From the NCBI GenBank assembly GCA_050084515.1, contig CM114274.1:14880001-14944000 (forward strand): a DNA stretch of 64,000 nucleotides, given 5' to 3'. Within the stretch, counting starts at the first letter, position 1, and each line of letters starts with the position of its first letter. Positions 46,175 to 57,331 of this stretch are shown one piece after another. Both the position numbers and the translations under genes were made by a program. This DNA is from Blasia pusilla (taxonomy: Eukaryota; Marchantiophyta; Marchantiopsida; Blasiales). The notes below the pieces were generated by a model. That model saw nothing but the letters and a program-made list of their open reading frames with translations, ran no database searches and was not told the origin of the DNA.

Positions 46175-46555
46175 AAATTTCATTCTCCTAAACTGAAATA
46201 GTTCCTTCTCTTGCCTCTCTTCTTATCTCAAACATGAAAAATTTCAAGTAATATCTCTTATCGCTCATATAACTGGTGCGAAATGGCTCTCACACTCACA
46301 CACCACCATGAAGAACAGAATTTTCAATGATAGAATGAGTGGACCCTTATCCCCTTCTCAATTATATAAGGTATGTACTAGAAACCCTAACCCTAATCTT
46401 AATCATAGTATGGAGTTAGACTAACAGTGATTAACGAACCCTAGTTAAGATAATGTTGCTTAACTGACTAACCAAGATTAAGCTTCCCTACTTCATGTGA
46501 GTACCAAATGTAGTAGTTTAGGTATCTCATGAGCTTGACTGTAACTCAATCTTCA
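46175..46555 (-). mobile_element. Ty1/copia 5' LTR with adjacent primer-binding site
   Basis: The reverse complement begins tgaagattgagttacag at 46,555 and carries ccttatataattgagaag (TATA). It runs to about 46,175, where gttcagagctc resembles the usual copia primer-binding site complementary to initiator Met-tRNA. LTR divergence from the 3' copy suggests an old insertion. Confidence 0.75.
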
Positions 46556-47230
46556 ATAGAGTTGAGGTATTTTCATCTTCGCTCTTCCCTTCTATTGTTA
46601 ATGATGCCCAAATTATAGGTCCTCATTCTAAAGTGATTCTTACTTATATCCATTTTGTGGAATACGGTATATCTTAAATCTTATAGTCGAACTCAGTAGA
46701 TATTAGATATGGTCTTTCTCATGCCTTCTGCACTACACCGGGTTATTGTTAGGAGGAAATCCATATGTATACCGCATATATTATACTGACTAATCATTAG
46801 CATTGCCCTTCCTAATCAAATGGAAGAGAATATGATGAGCCATAATTAAACAAATACGATGTTGTGGCTATTGTGGAATTTTCCTTTATGGGAATCCACG
46901 TATAAAAATATCAATTTTTGTGCAACATTACTCAACAACTCCTCCACCATATGCTTTGTGCAATGGGCTCCTAAGAGAATACGCAATTCCACGCCTAGAT
47001 CATTTTCATGTGTGTGATATATGTATTTCAAATCAACCTACCCCAAACAGGATTAAATGTGTACATGACTCTATGTCCGCATTGTTCTTAGTGTCAACCC
47101 AATTGAATTGCAACTCCTTTCCATAGTAGACTCTAGGATTGATATAGAACAAAAATTTAATAGGTTACATTAGGGATTTTTCAGTATGTCCTCACTATTA
47201 GATTCCGCCTAAGTTGGGTTTAACTTTGAT
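46556..47230. other. Left flank of Helitron; end not located
   Basis: AT-rich. A few residues (CDICISNQPTPNRIKC near 47,010) could be remnants of a Helitron N-terminal zinc-binding region, but this is uncertain. No 5' TC terminus could be fixed. Confidence 0.3.
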
Positions 47231-48344
47231 TTGGGCGTAAATGTAAACAATCATACACTATGCCTAGCCTTAAAAGAAAATTTTGTCCATAAACTTCAGA
47301 TCAATGAACTGTACAAAGTCTACCTCACCCTTTTGGAACTACCAAATCCACTTTGTGGTCTAGTTATTCTACAACCATCCTCTCTTCAATCCATAATCAC
47401 TTCATCCCAAGTTAAAGGTCACAATTCACACACTCTGGACTATGATCCATTCTATCTTGATCTAAACATATTTCAAGATATTTCATACTCATTACTTATT
47501 AGGATAAGAAAGTCTACTGACATCTTTGATAATGGCAGTATTGCACTAAGGTCATTTGCAAGCTTGAGAAGTAGTCTTCTAACAGATTCATTTGGCTCCT
47601 CATTAGAGCCTAAACTAACAATAGAAATATGTTTATTTTATTTCCTTTTCCCTTATCTATGAGGGTTCTATTTTGGTCAGACAAACATTTTCAAAATACG
47701 TGAGAAGTAGATATAGGCAACTATTTAGTATTTTTACCTTATACAAGTCTTATTCTCTGTTGATGTACCAATTACGGCAGTCCATTGCTGTATGTTCAGT
47801 GAGCCGAACCTTCATATTAGATAGAGAACTACAAAAATTGAAGAAAGAAAAACCTCAACTAAGAGAAGAAGACTTATAAAACCATATATCTAAGAATTCT
47901 ATTAGTCCACAACTACCAAGAAGTCTCCCTTGGCATAGGCAACATCTGAAAGATTCTAAGGCGATGTTTCATAAATAGGGCATGCCCCACTTTTTTTTAA
48001 CCTTAACATTTGATGAAGCCTCCCTAACACTCTAGCCTGAGATTGATGATATAAAAAATGTAATAATGAAATTCAATAAGAAGCTCACATGGCGAGATAT
48101 ACGTGCAGAATGTGCACAATTGTTCCACACACTTTTACAAGGTTTCTTTTACCAATTCATTCTATCTGGTATTCTTGGTAGGGTAAAAGATTACCTCTTT
48201 AGATATGAATTGCAAAACACAGGGAGTTTGTATTTTCAGATGATTATATGGGTATATTTTAATGATGTCGACCATATAATCTCAGAGATTTGCGCTTATA
48301 TATCCACCATCTCAAATGCACTTTTCAGTGGTTTATCATCATAG
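47231..48344 (+). pseudogene. Helitron Rep domain, N-terminal part, decayed
   Basis: Pieces in several frames: a Helitron-like N-terminus (47,231-47,662), then TFSKYVRSRYRQLFSIF, HFFLTLTFDEASLTLWPEID, and the Rep core GRVKDYLFRYELQNTGSLYF followed by IWVYFNDVDHIISEICAYI. In Helitrons that last region normally has an H-x-H (HAH) metal motif; here it reads LYFQ, so the nickase would be inactive. Rep starts rolling-circle transposition. Stops and frameshifts are numerous. Confidence 0.65.
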
Positions 48345-49110
48345 GCTAAACCTAATATAGAGGCTATTCTAGAAGATTATATGGTGTCAAGAAAAATCCA
48401 TAGATGTAAAGAAAATTTCTGCATTATGAGAAAGAGGCAAAAGAAGCCATTTTGCATATTAGGATTTCCTACTCCTAATTTGAAAATAGAACCCTTTATT
48501 GATCCATTTTCCATAAGATAGACTTATTTTAGACCAAGCTTACGGCACCGCAATGTTATTCCATATCACCCCCTTTATCTACTTTTATGGGGTGCTCATA
48601 TGAACACGTTGAGGGTCACAAGTACAAACTGGTCATTCTACCTTTTAAAGTATGCTCTTAAATCAGACTCAACAGGCTCTCTTGACATAGACATTGAGAC
48701 AGCCCGTTGTTTAGGTCTTGAATCCTTAGATCAATGCGATCAAATTAAAACTCATATGAGGTGTAGTGCTTAATCGATCTGTGTCTTCAACAGAGGATAC
48801 CCTTACATCAATGCAAGTTCCAATAATTTACAGATCTTAAGCTGTGCACTACATTGATAGCAATCTCTCTAAAGGGAGGAATTCCTTGTATAAAAATAGC
48901 TCATTGCCATGCATACATCCTAGTATACTATACAGTAATAGACCTTTTGCACTTGAAGAACTTACATTCATACAATACTGGTCTCAATATGAACTATTCA
49001 AATCATATCCGACTAAAATGGACATTGTAGCTGGTCTAGACAATTTTGACAATATAATATGCAACACAAATAGAATAGTAAGGTTTACTGAGTTCCACCC
49101 TCTATACTAG
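48345..49110 (+). pseudogene. Helitron Rep catalytic tyrosines and linker
   Basis: Open frame with VIPYHPLYLLLWGAHMNTLR, then TNWSFYLLKYALKSD at about 48,618-48,665. The Y-x-x-K-Y pair is the two-tyrosine Rep signature of Helitrons. SLDIDIETARCLGLESLDQC follows. After a break, LYSNRPFALEELTFIQYWSQ and YELF (48,930 onward) match the usual region between Rep and helicase. Confidence 0.75.
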
Positions 49111-50810
49111 TGGAACGAGTTTTTTTATTTAGTGTTAAATTAAATAAGTTGTATTCCTTCTAGAGTGAATCTAGACTAAGTCCACACTCACCAAAATTAC
49201 CGATCTAGACATACCTTCATGAATGTGTGTATAGAAAGATAATTTCTAAGTTAGATGATATGCATGATCTTATTAGAGATCATGCAACTCGTAACATTTG
49301 GGGTAGTGTGCATATGGCAGAAATAATTGCTAAAGCTATAGATATATTGAGGCCTCAATTTGAGTTGAATATACATGACATTATAAGCTATCCTTTGAGC
49401 AACCTCCTATATCTGACTTTTCACAAGAAACAAAATATCTTGAATTAGATATTAGCATTCTTAATGATGAATAACAGCTGATGTTCAATAAGTTGTCAAT
49501 ACAAAAAAACTTGACTTCTTGTATTCAAAGGACCACTTGGATGTGGTAAGAGTTTTTTCATATCCTATATGTACACTTACAGGAAATCCAAGAACATGTT
49601 CCCACTCTTGACTACAACAACAGGTAAAGCTTAGACTACTGACTCGATTGTTTTCTTTAAGTTTGAGCAATCATGAAATTCTTTTGTATTGCGGTGGCTA
49701 GGTTTCATTTTGCTGCCACTATTATTCATTCAACCTTTGTGATTCCTGTTCATGGCTATCTTCCATCTATGCATATAGCTTTCGATAATTATTTATATTT
49801 AAAGAATTTATAATTCATAGTTACTGATGAATGTTCTATGTTAACACCAAAGATCCTACACATTATAGCTACGCCCTTGTACGAGGCATCTCTAGAAAAC
49901 ATCCTCACTACCATTTTTTGGTAAGTTGGTAGTACAAGTTGGTGACTTTTCCCAACTACCTCTTGTATGTAATCACAAGAACTCTCATTTTTTCTGTAGT
50001 TGCCACTTAAGTTCATCTACATTCCTGCAAACCGCAAAAGTAAACAAGCTTTCTACTCTAGTTAGGCACTTCGAGGATACTGAATATCTGCATTTCTTAA
50101 ACTTTGTAAGGTCTTCACAGCCATCAAAATCTGAAATACTCAATTGCCTAGGGACATGCTTTGTTCATGAAAATGAGGCAAAAAACTTCATACATTATGA
50201 TATCACCATCATATGTATGTATTGTGAAGATATTTCTGTTTTTAATCTTTTATCTCTAAGACTATTATTTTGAGATGCATGTATTGTTGAAGTGAATGTC
50301 AAATCGGATGCTCCTTTTGAACTAGAACTTGCATACTTGTTAAATGACACTAGTTTCCACCAATTACTTTTTGTTGCACTAAATTGTAAGGTCATGCTTA
50401 CTTGTAATATAGACTTGTAGTTACAAGCAACAAACAGTTCTTTAGCCACAATTCTGATCTGGTACACAAAAATGATGAATTAGTTAGTATTGTTGTCAAG
50501 ATTTCCTCTAGCGAAAAACTTGTGACTATATCCAAGACAAAGAGCTTTCAAGCATGACTTTGATAGGAAGTATATAAAGAAAACATTTCCACTTGTGCTT
50601 GGTTATGCTATTACAGGGCACAAGAGTCAAGGCTCAGCTATAGGTGGCCCTTGCCTCCTTGTGATAAGATCAGTCTTTGCACTAGGAGTTGCCTACGTTT
50701 ATGTTAACTCGTGTTAAGTCTAGAAAGAATCTGAAGATTTTTGGTAATTTGGAATCATCTGATTTTAAAGTTATTGAGGTTATTTAGTAATTTTTAACCC
50801 TAATGTTAAG
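49111..50810 (+). pseudogene. Helitron Pif1-type helicase domain, decayed
   Basis: Helicase motif I VFKGPLGCGKSFFISYMYTY is near 49,520-49,580. Motif II IVTDECSMLTPKILHI is at about 49,818, motif III LVVQVGDFSQLPLVC at about 49,927, then YLHFLNFVRSSQPS. Late motifs FPLVLGYAITGHKSQG and RSVFALGVAYV are near 50,590-50,700, followed by KNLKIFGNLESSDFKVIEVI-like sequence. This order is the RepHel helicase, which unwinds DNA during rolling-circle transposition. Stops and frame changes between every motif make it a pseudogene. Confidence 0.75.
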
Positions 50811-50835
50811 TAAGTTCTTTTTGCATTCAATGAAC

Positions 50836-51900
50836 ATGGCATCCCGTGGAAACTCAGTGAGAGGAAGAGCCTCCAAGCAATCATCTCAGGCTGCATATAC
50901 AATGTAGTCATCACAGGCTGGACAAGCAGTTCCATTGTATGAACACAAGCGTAATCCAACTCCTGCAGTTGTAGACACGGTCATCTCTCCAATTCACATT
51001 GAATTGCCTTCATAGCAAGTATTGTTATAGACCATATGATTCATTTTTGCACATGAAATCATTTTTAGTCATCTAACATAGTCTTGCACGCTCCAATTTC
51101 TCTTTTGGACTTCGCAAGCATGATTCCAGAGTATATAAACACTCAACTGTAGGATGTTCGTCCACGCTCCACTTCTCCCATTGAAAACCAAATGAAATCT
51201 TTAGACAACCTAGGATACCAACCTACATTCTAGGAACACAGAGTAATTGGATGTGAGATCCAAACCTTAATTACTCAAGGGTAGCTTTGGGAGTCTAATT
51301 TTAGGTGCATTAATAAGGATGGACTTGCAACAGGTAGCATCTATATTATTAACTTTTTTTTTGTAGTCTCATTCTTTATATCATTTGATTCATCTAAGTG
51401 TTAACATAACTCTTATTGCATTGACTCTTAGGAATACACAAAGAAGCAACGAGATTCAAGAATGTAGACTTCAAGGAGACTACATTAACATGTAAAGATG
51501 GTGCTAGGCTATTTAGTGTGGTTTCACGTGGAATCAGGTCGCACCAGTTACGCACACTTACGCATAAAATGCATCTTCCTTTGAACATGCTGGTTGATTT
51601 TGACATTAGTCAAAGCCACACATGTGTTGGACTCAATGAGGGCTGCCAAGGAGGCAAGGCATCTCCTTGACTTTGAACCATTTTCCATTGATCTTGATAG
51701 TCCACAGACCCTCCCGGTACTCCCAGACCTTGACGACCTTGTGGTGATTTCATCTACACCTAGTACTACACTTGGCAAGAGCTCAGCTCCAACTACCAGC
51801 CAAGCTAATCCAATTATCCTTGATGACACACCAACTTAGACACCACTCCAAGGGCCTTCCTATGACAATAGTGGAGTTGTTACATCCCCAAACAAACACA
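50836..51900 (+). pseudogene. Second gene linked to the Helitron, 5' part
   Basis: ATG 50,836 starts MASRGNSVRGRASKQSSQAA (basic, Ser-rich). Intron-like sequence follows to about 51,400, then IHKEATRFKNVDFKETTLTC, DGARLFSVVSRGIRSHQLR and, after a frameshift, ARHLLDFEPFSIDLDSPQTL and an acidic Ser/Thr-rich part. Coding-like sequence resumes at 58,620 beyond the gypsy insertion. No known domain is recognised. It could be a second Helitron ORF or a captured host gene. Confidence 0.35.
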
Positions 51901-52132
51901 AAGTGTGCTTAGCTACTTTCCACTCAGGTTCTCTTCAACTTCCTCTCTTTGTTTTGTTTAGGACTTCACAATCTATATACAATGTCATCTCTTCATGCTA
52001 TATTCTGTCTTGCTTCATAAATAGATACTATCTAGAGCCTACTCTTCAATTTTCTAAGAAATTCAAATTGATAATAGCGCTCTGGAATTTTATTCAGGCA
52101 GGAAGATGACTTTTGTATCAACTAGTCTCTAT

Positions 52133-52466
52133 TGTCACATCTGAGTAGTCGATAGGCCGAGATCTATCGTGGATAGGGCGTAAGAGCCAACAGACTATCT
52201 TGAGTGTAACTTTGTCCCACGGTGTCAGATGAGGTTGAGGATTGGTCCATTGTGTCAAGAACGTCGTTTCTGACAACTTTTCTGTTGAGGTCTTTCATAA
52301 GCGGGTGACTTGTTGACCAGGTCACCCGCCCCTGGTAACCTGTGCGCGCAAGTTACCAAGGAGATGACTATTTTTAGGGGAAGAGCCTTTTGGCTCTTCC
52401 CAACCCTATATAAGAGAGGAAGATGGCTTTCCTAAGCCATCTTTCTCATGTTGGGTTGTTGGAGCA
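52133..52466 (+). repeat. 5' LTR of the MTase-gypsy, 3' truncated
   Basis: Matches the first 335 bp of the 3' LTR up to gttggagca, then switches to internal sequence. Contains the hairpin gaagagcc-tttt-ggctcttc, the TATA box ccctatataagag and the hairpin aagatggctt-tcct-aagccatctt. Confidence 0.85.
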
Positions 52467-52499
52467 CCGGAACGAGGTGGTCGATCACGAGGCGAGTCC

Positions 52500-53925
52500 G
52501 TGACCATGTTGGCAGCTTTCACAGGTAGTGTTAGCTGGCCACGAGAGTTGTTGGAGGAGAATGCACATGTGGAGGATGTCCGAGTAGCGAATAGTCGCAC
52601 GGAGAGACAGGCCATGGCGGGTGTCTCTTCCCATGTTGGCGAGACCTCTTCACCATTGTGGGGTACAACTCAAGAGCTACAGAGGAGTGCCGACGATCTC
52701 GTGATTCAGGCGTGGAGTCATGCCTTTATCCCAAAGCAACGAGAGTCAGTTGGCAATCGGGCTCCTAGAGTGGAGACGTTGACCCCACTGGATACCACAC
52801 CCGTTGTGTGGTAGTGTCCAGAGGAGGGTGTTAGGGTGTTAGATCTCTTCAGAGGGATTAGCACCGGAAAGCTGCAATATTGCAGGCGAGCATACGAGTG
52901 CATCAGTACCTTTATGTGGAGAGAGATGAGACCGCACGGCGAGTATCATTACGTCACGTCGCAAGATTGGTCCAACGGTATTCTGAGTTGTTGTCGGTAT
53001 CTGCAGTAGGGGGATATCAACATGCACTACCCGTCGACATCTCTTTGGTGGGGATGCAAGATTTGGATAGAGTTGGCACCCTTCATTAGGTGATTTTTGG
53101 ATGGTCATGTCAGAGTCATTCATTAGTTGGCCGAGGATTTAGATTGCAGGATCCGAGGTCAAGGATGTTTTGGGAGATGCTGCTAGTAGTACGACACTTG
53201 CAGGAGAGTCAGAGATGTTCTCCAACGTACATTTTGGAGAACGTGCCATTTTTGGGAGACACTCCTGCACGTGTGATGACGAGTGTGCATCAGGTGAGGT
53301 CTTGGTTAGACCTGCTGTGTTGCTAGATGCAACGAGAGTTGGATCACATGCCCATTGTCCACGACTGTGGTGGACAAACTTGATACCATCCAAGGTACTG
53401 AGTCGAGCATACGATGGAGTCCAGAGAGCACCACATCTCACAGTGGATGCTATTTTAGGCTCAGGGCGTCTATCTCAGATGGCGACGCGGGATGATAGAC
53501 TACCGTTGGCGATGGCCAATAGGGTCGGGTAGTTGAGGGCAGCCTTACCTACCTTGGTGAGCTTCCCACCATCCCATGCCTTTTGTCAAGGAGTGCAAAG
53601 CATGATTTGGGATGAGGTGACCCGAGTATTAGAGGAGCCTACAGCAGATGAGCGCGAGCGCACCATGGGGTTTGCTACGGGTACTACGGCGGTGCCAGGT
53701 TTGATTGAGGCATCCTCGAGACAGGTGTTGGGGCAGGCGATGGACCTCAACTGTCTCACATGGATACTCATCCTAGGTATGGCTGAGCAGAGATGGATGG
53801 GAGTGTCATCCATATCGTCACGTCCACGAGTTGGACCATTGCCTACAGGGTCTGTACAGGCATCGGCTGGGGGCGCGACGAGGAGAGATAGGCATCCATG
53901 GACTTCTTGGGACGTCGTTTGAGCA
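52500..53925 (+). pseudogene. C5-cytosine DNA methyltransferase encoded by gypsy element
   Basis: After a linker, motif I (SAM binding) VRVLDLFRGISTG is at 52,833-52,868. After a frameshift comes YLYVERDETARRVSLRHVA (motif II region). TAG 53,087 precedes motif IV VIFGWSCQSHSLVGRG with the catalytic Cys at 53,108; family Pro-Cys is Ser-Cys here. DPRSRMFWEMLLVVRHLQ follows, then motif VI PTYILENVPFLGD (Glu at 53,237). After a second frameshift: RVGSHAHCPRLWWTNL (motif VIII region, about 53,360), RERTMGFATGT (motif IX) and RQVLGQAMDLNCLTWIL (motif X). Motif order is that of C5-methyltransferases, which transfer methyl to cytosine C5. Two stops and two shifts make it dead here. Length fits a complete catalytic domain. 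Position is between protease and RT. Confidence 0.85.
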
Positions 53926-54078
53926 GAGAGTGTGAAGGCGGCCAGAGTAGCACATGTTCATTTTTTGGATGTGGAGCATGGTGTAGGAGGTCAGATTGGA
54001 GTGGCTGTTGCGGAGGTGGCTAGAGTTTCTACATAGCAACCAAAGTCGGAGGTTGCGTCCGCTCTAAGTGAGGTCACG

Positions 54079-55067
54079 ATGGAGACTTGGGAGCCAGTGA
54101 TAGGTCTCAAGTTGATAGGAGGAGAGCGAAGGCGAGTTCATAGGTTTCTGAGAGGGCATGTCAATTGTTTTGCCTTGAGTATGAGAGACTTGGGTACGCT
54201 AAAGGGTCTTGGGATACAGATTGAGTTGGGTAGTGATACGCCGATCTTTTGTCAACCCTACAAGTATTTTGATATGGAGCGAGCCTTGATTCAGAGCAAG
54301 AGTCAAGACTTGTTGGAGGCAGGACTTGTGAAGTTATCACATGGGGAGTATGCATCTTCCAAAGTCATGCCGGCGAAGAAGGATATGTATGGCAATTGGA
54401 CGGATAGGCGGATGTGTGGAGATTATCGTCCTATCAACTGACAGACGAGGTCAGATCAGTGCGCCATGCCTATTCCTGAGGAGATATTTGATGCAGTAGG
54501 GCATGCAAAGATCTTCAATACTTTAGATCTCCGAGCTGGCTATCATCACCTTCCTATCAGGTTGGAGGACAAGGAGAAGACAACATTCTGGGGGATAGAT
54601 CAATTCGGGAGAGATTGCTTGTATCAGTGGCGGTTCTTACCATTTAGGTTGAAGAACGCTCTTGCAGAGTGATGGATAGGATTCTGGCTGGCTTGGATTT
54701 TGTACGATGTTACATAGATGATATTCTTATCTTCAGTTCCACGGTTGAGGAGCATGAGCGACACTTGGAGGAGGTGTTTCGGCGATTGCAGTTACATGGA
54801 CTGAAGTTACATCCAGGCAAGTGCAGATTCTTTCAGGAGCAGATTGAGTACTTGGGACACACCATATACCCGAGTGGGTTAGGCATTCAGCAGACAAAGG
54901 TGGAGGCTATTGCACAGATTTCATGCCCTACAGATGTGAGTCGAGTCTGAGCGTTTCTTGGACTGGCAAACTTCTATCGACGGTATGTCAAGGGTTTTAG
55001 TGCGATCGCAAAGTCTTTGACCTTGTTGACGAGACTTGATCAGGTTTGGTTTTGGGGAGATGATTAG
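54079..55067 (+). pseudogene. Ty3/gypsy reverse transcriptase
   Basis: Frame with IELGSDTPIFCQPYKYFDME, KVMPAKKDMYGNWTDRRMCG then DYRPIN, TGA 54,439, then AMPIPEEIFDAVGHAKIFNT and LDLRAGYHHLPIRLEDKEKT (core RT). After a small deletion and frameshift near 54,668 comes MMDRILAGLDFVRCYIDDILIF with an intact YIDD catalytic box (54,711-54,722), FRRLQLHGLKLHPGKCRFF and IEYLGHTI. A TGA at 54,948 breaks the frame before AFLGLANFYRRYVKGFS, and a TAG at 55,065 precedes EQAFWELKDRL. Copies element RNA to DNA. Confidence 0.9.
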
Positions 55068-56500
55068 GAGCAAGCATTTTGGGAGCTCAAGGATAGGTTG
55101 ACGTCCTCACCCATTTTACACAGACCGGTTAGGGGTCGCCCATTCCAGTTACATACGGTTTTGAGCATGTTGGGTCTAGGAGCAGTGCTTACTCAGAGGG
55201 ATGACGATGAGAGGGAGTTCGTTGTGGCTTACGTGAGCCGATCGAAAAACATTTCAGAGGCAAAGTACAACTCTTCTGAGGGAGAGTGTTTGGCTATAGT
55301 GTGGGCCGTGGCACATTTCAGGTGCTATTTATTCGGCAACCCTTTCACACTTATCACTCATCATCAGCCGTTGAGGTGGTTGATGGAGTCCAACAAGCTT
55401 AGGGGAAAGCTTGCAAGGTGGGCTCTATTACTACATGAGTTTGAGTTTGAAGTGGTTCATAGGCCAAGTCAGCTGAACCAGGATACGGATGGGTTAAGTC
55501 GTAATCCATGTCCGAGTCAGAGAGACAATACAAGAGCTCGATGGCACGGAGAGAGTGATGAGGAGATGGTGCCCGGTTGGCATGCATCTGCCTATGTTTG
55601 TTGGTTGACTATGGTAGGTCAACCACAGGTGATGACTCCAATGGTGGGGTTAGATAATGAGTCTTTGGATCCGAAGGTCAGTGAGGAGGTGACAGGTGGT
55701 CGTGATGTCCATGACGACGTGGAGGTTGTGGAGTTCTTGCGCACTGGCGTCATAGCGAGCATAGTGAGTGCTAGGGAGTGGGATCGGATCCTACAGCGAG
55801 CCAAGAGGTTCAGGTGGAAGGGGACTCATATTTTGCGGGTACGGGGAGATGGTAGGATACGAGTGGTACCTCATCCTTCCCAGCAAGCACGTGTAGTGCG
55901 ACATGCCCATGAGGAGTTGGGACATTTTGGAGTGAAGCGTACTTACAACTTACTCCAGATTCAGTATTGGTGGCGCGGCATGCATACTGAGGTACAACAG
56001 TTTGTGGCCAGATGTATGGTATGTGAGAGAGTGCAAGCATTCTTCAACCCTCCGACTCCGCACTTACATCCTTTGTTGATTATGGGTTTAGGTTATCGGT
56101 GGAGTTTAGACTTTGCGGGACCTTTGCCATTGACGGGGCGTCATCATCGGTACGTGTTGATCATGCTGGAGCATTTCTCCAAGTGAATAGAGTTGGTAGC
56201 ACTACCAGACAAGGCGAGAAAGGGAACAACTTATGCGTTTCTAGATCGTGTGCTTAGTCATTTTGGTGTACCGGCGGAGATGTTGACTGACCAGGGTACT
56301 GAGTTCAGGCGTTGTGTGATCAGGCGCTGATAGATCATCGCACCACGTCTAGAGATCATCTTGAGGTGGATGAGTTGGCGGAGAGAGTAGTACAAACGGT
56401 GAAGAGAGGATTGCGCAAGTATGGTTTGCAGCGAGGACAGTTGAGGGAGTGGGGCCTACAGTTTCCATCCATGGTTGGCTATGGATTATCGCTTTAGTCG
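55068..56500 (+). pseudogene. Ty3/gypsy RNase H and integrase
   Basis: RNase H-like region LGAVLTQRDDDEREFVVAYV, SEAKYNSSEGECLAIVWAVA, LLHEFEFEVVHRPSQLNQDT, then a linker. The integrase zinc-binding region has HAHEELGHFGVKRTYNLLQ and FVARCMVCERVQ (55,886-56,035), the His-His-Cys-Cys pattern. The catalytic core starts RWSLDFAGPLPLTG (first Asp), TGA 56,184, then AEMLTDQGTEF (second Asp, about 56,287). After a frameshift, VDELAERVVQTVKRGLRKYG follows with the catalytic Glu. Inserts element DNA into the genome. Confidence 0.88.
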
Positions 56501-56582
56501 ACAAGAATCCTTGGTGTCATTTTCACCATAATTTTAGCTCTTTGGGAGAGAGCAAGATTCACCTACAGCTATTCGATGTGAC

Positions 56583-57115
56583 ATGGCGGAGATGTTAGAT
56601 CTTGATGATCCAGATGTGTGGGTACAAGCGTGTTCTCTGAGGGCGGAGATTTTTCGTAGAGTTATGCCTATGGCCTTTGAGAACTTAGCTATTGCTCAAC
56701 ATAGAGATACATTGAGGTACATGACCATTCGTGGAGGAGGTTTCATCTTGGAGATTACGTTTATTTACTGCATGTGGCATCCACGATGCTAGATGTCACT
56801 GTAGGGCGCACGATCCTACGTGTGCGGGAGGTATTACCGACATGAGGCCTCATCTTGGAGGGACGGGATGGTATGGTTTGGAAGGATCATGTGCGCAATT
56901 GTGCGCCATGTCATCTTCCGAACGTAGACGGGACAGTGGATCCGAGCTTGGAAATGGTACTTGCAGGCTTGAGGTCTATGTTGTGCGGATTTGCAAGGGG
57001 TGCAGCCACCATGTTGGTATGTGATGGTTGTTCTTGAGGGTGGCATATATCATGTCTGACCCTCCCTCTTGATGTAGTTTCCACGGGACGATGGATGTGT
57101 CCGAGATGTGTATAG
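56583..57115 (+). pseudogene. Integrase C-terminus fused to a PHD finger
   Basis: From about 56,735 the frame reads LGDYVYLLHVASTMLDVTVG, RTILRVREVLPT, a TGA, then LILEGRDGMVWKDHVRNCAP, typical of the beta-barrel C-terminal domain of gypsy integrases. It continues CHLPNVDGTVDPSLEMVLAG, then LCGFARGAATMLVCDGCS, TGA 57,035, GWHISCLTLPLDVVSTGRWM and CPRC, to TAG 57,113. The block C-x(n)-MLVCDGC-x2-WHxxCL-x(n)-W-x-CPRC is the PHD finger pattern (Cys4-His-Cys3); the first Cys appears lost. PHD fingers mostly bind histone H3 tails. Here it replaces the chromodomain found in many plant gypsy integrases, so a targeting role is inferred. Confidence 0.75.
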
Positions 57116-57169
57116 GGTAGTAGGTCATGTCAGAGAGATGTGATATTTTGTATCTGGAGTTGGGGGGAT

Positions 57170-57194
57170 CCAACTGCCAGCTAGGGGGGCGGTT
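57170..57194 (+). other. Polypurine tract candidate
   Basis: A purine-rich run agctaggggggcgg ends just before ttgtctg at about 57,194, where a 3' LTR would begin. It would prime plus-strand DNA synthesis. Confidence 0.5.
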
Positions 57195-57331
57195 GTCTGA
57201 TCTTCATATATATGTATGAGTTGATTTTTGTACATGTGTGGATCGACCCGTGTGTGGGGAAGATTGATGTTATGAGATGTAAATGTGACCAGCGATGTAT
57301 GTTGTGTAGCAATATGTATGCAAATGATAGC
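57195..57331 (+). repeat. Remnant LTR tail directly before the complete 3' LTR
   Basis: Matches the last 130 bp of the LTR (57,820-57,949) at high identity: atatgtatgagttgattttt, gtgtggatcgacccgt, gaccagcgatgtatgttgtg. Only tgtc of an LTR head precedes it. It is followed two bases later by the head of the full LTR, giving a tail-to-head LTR junction. Confidence 0.75.
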
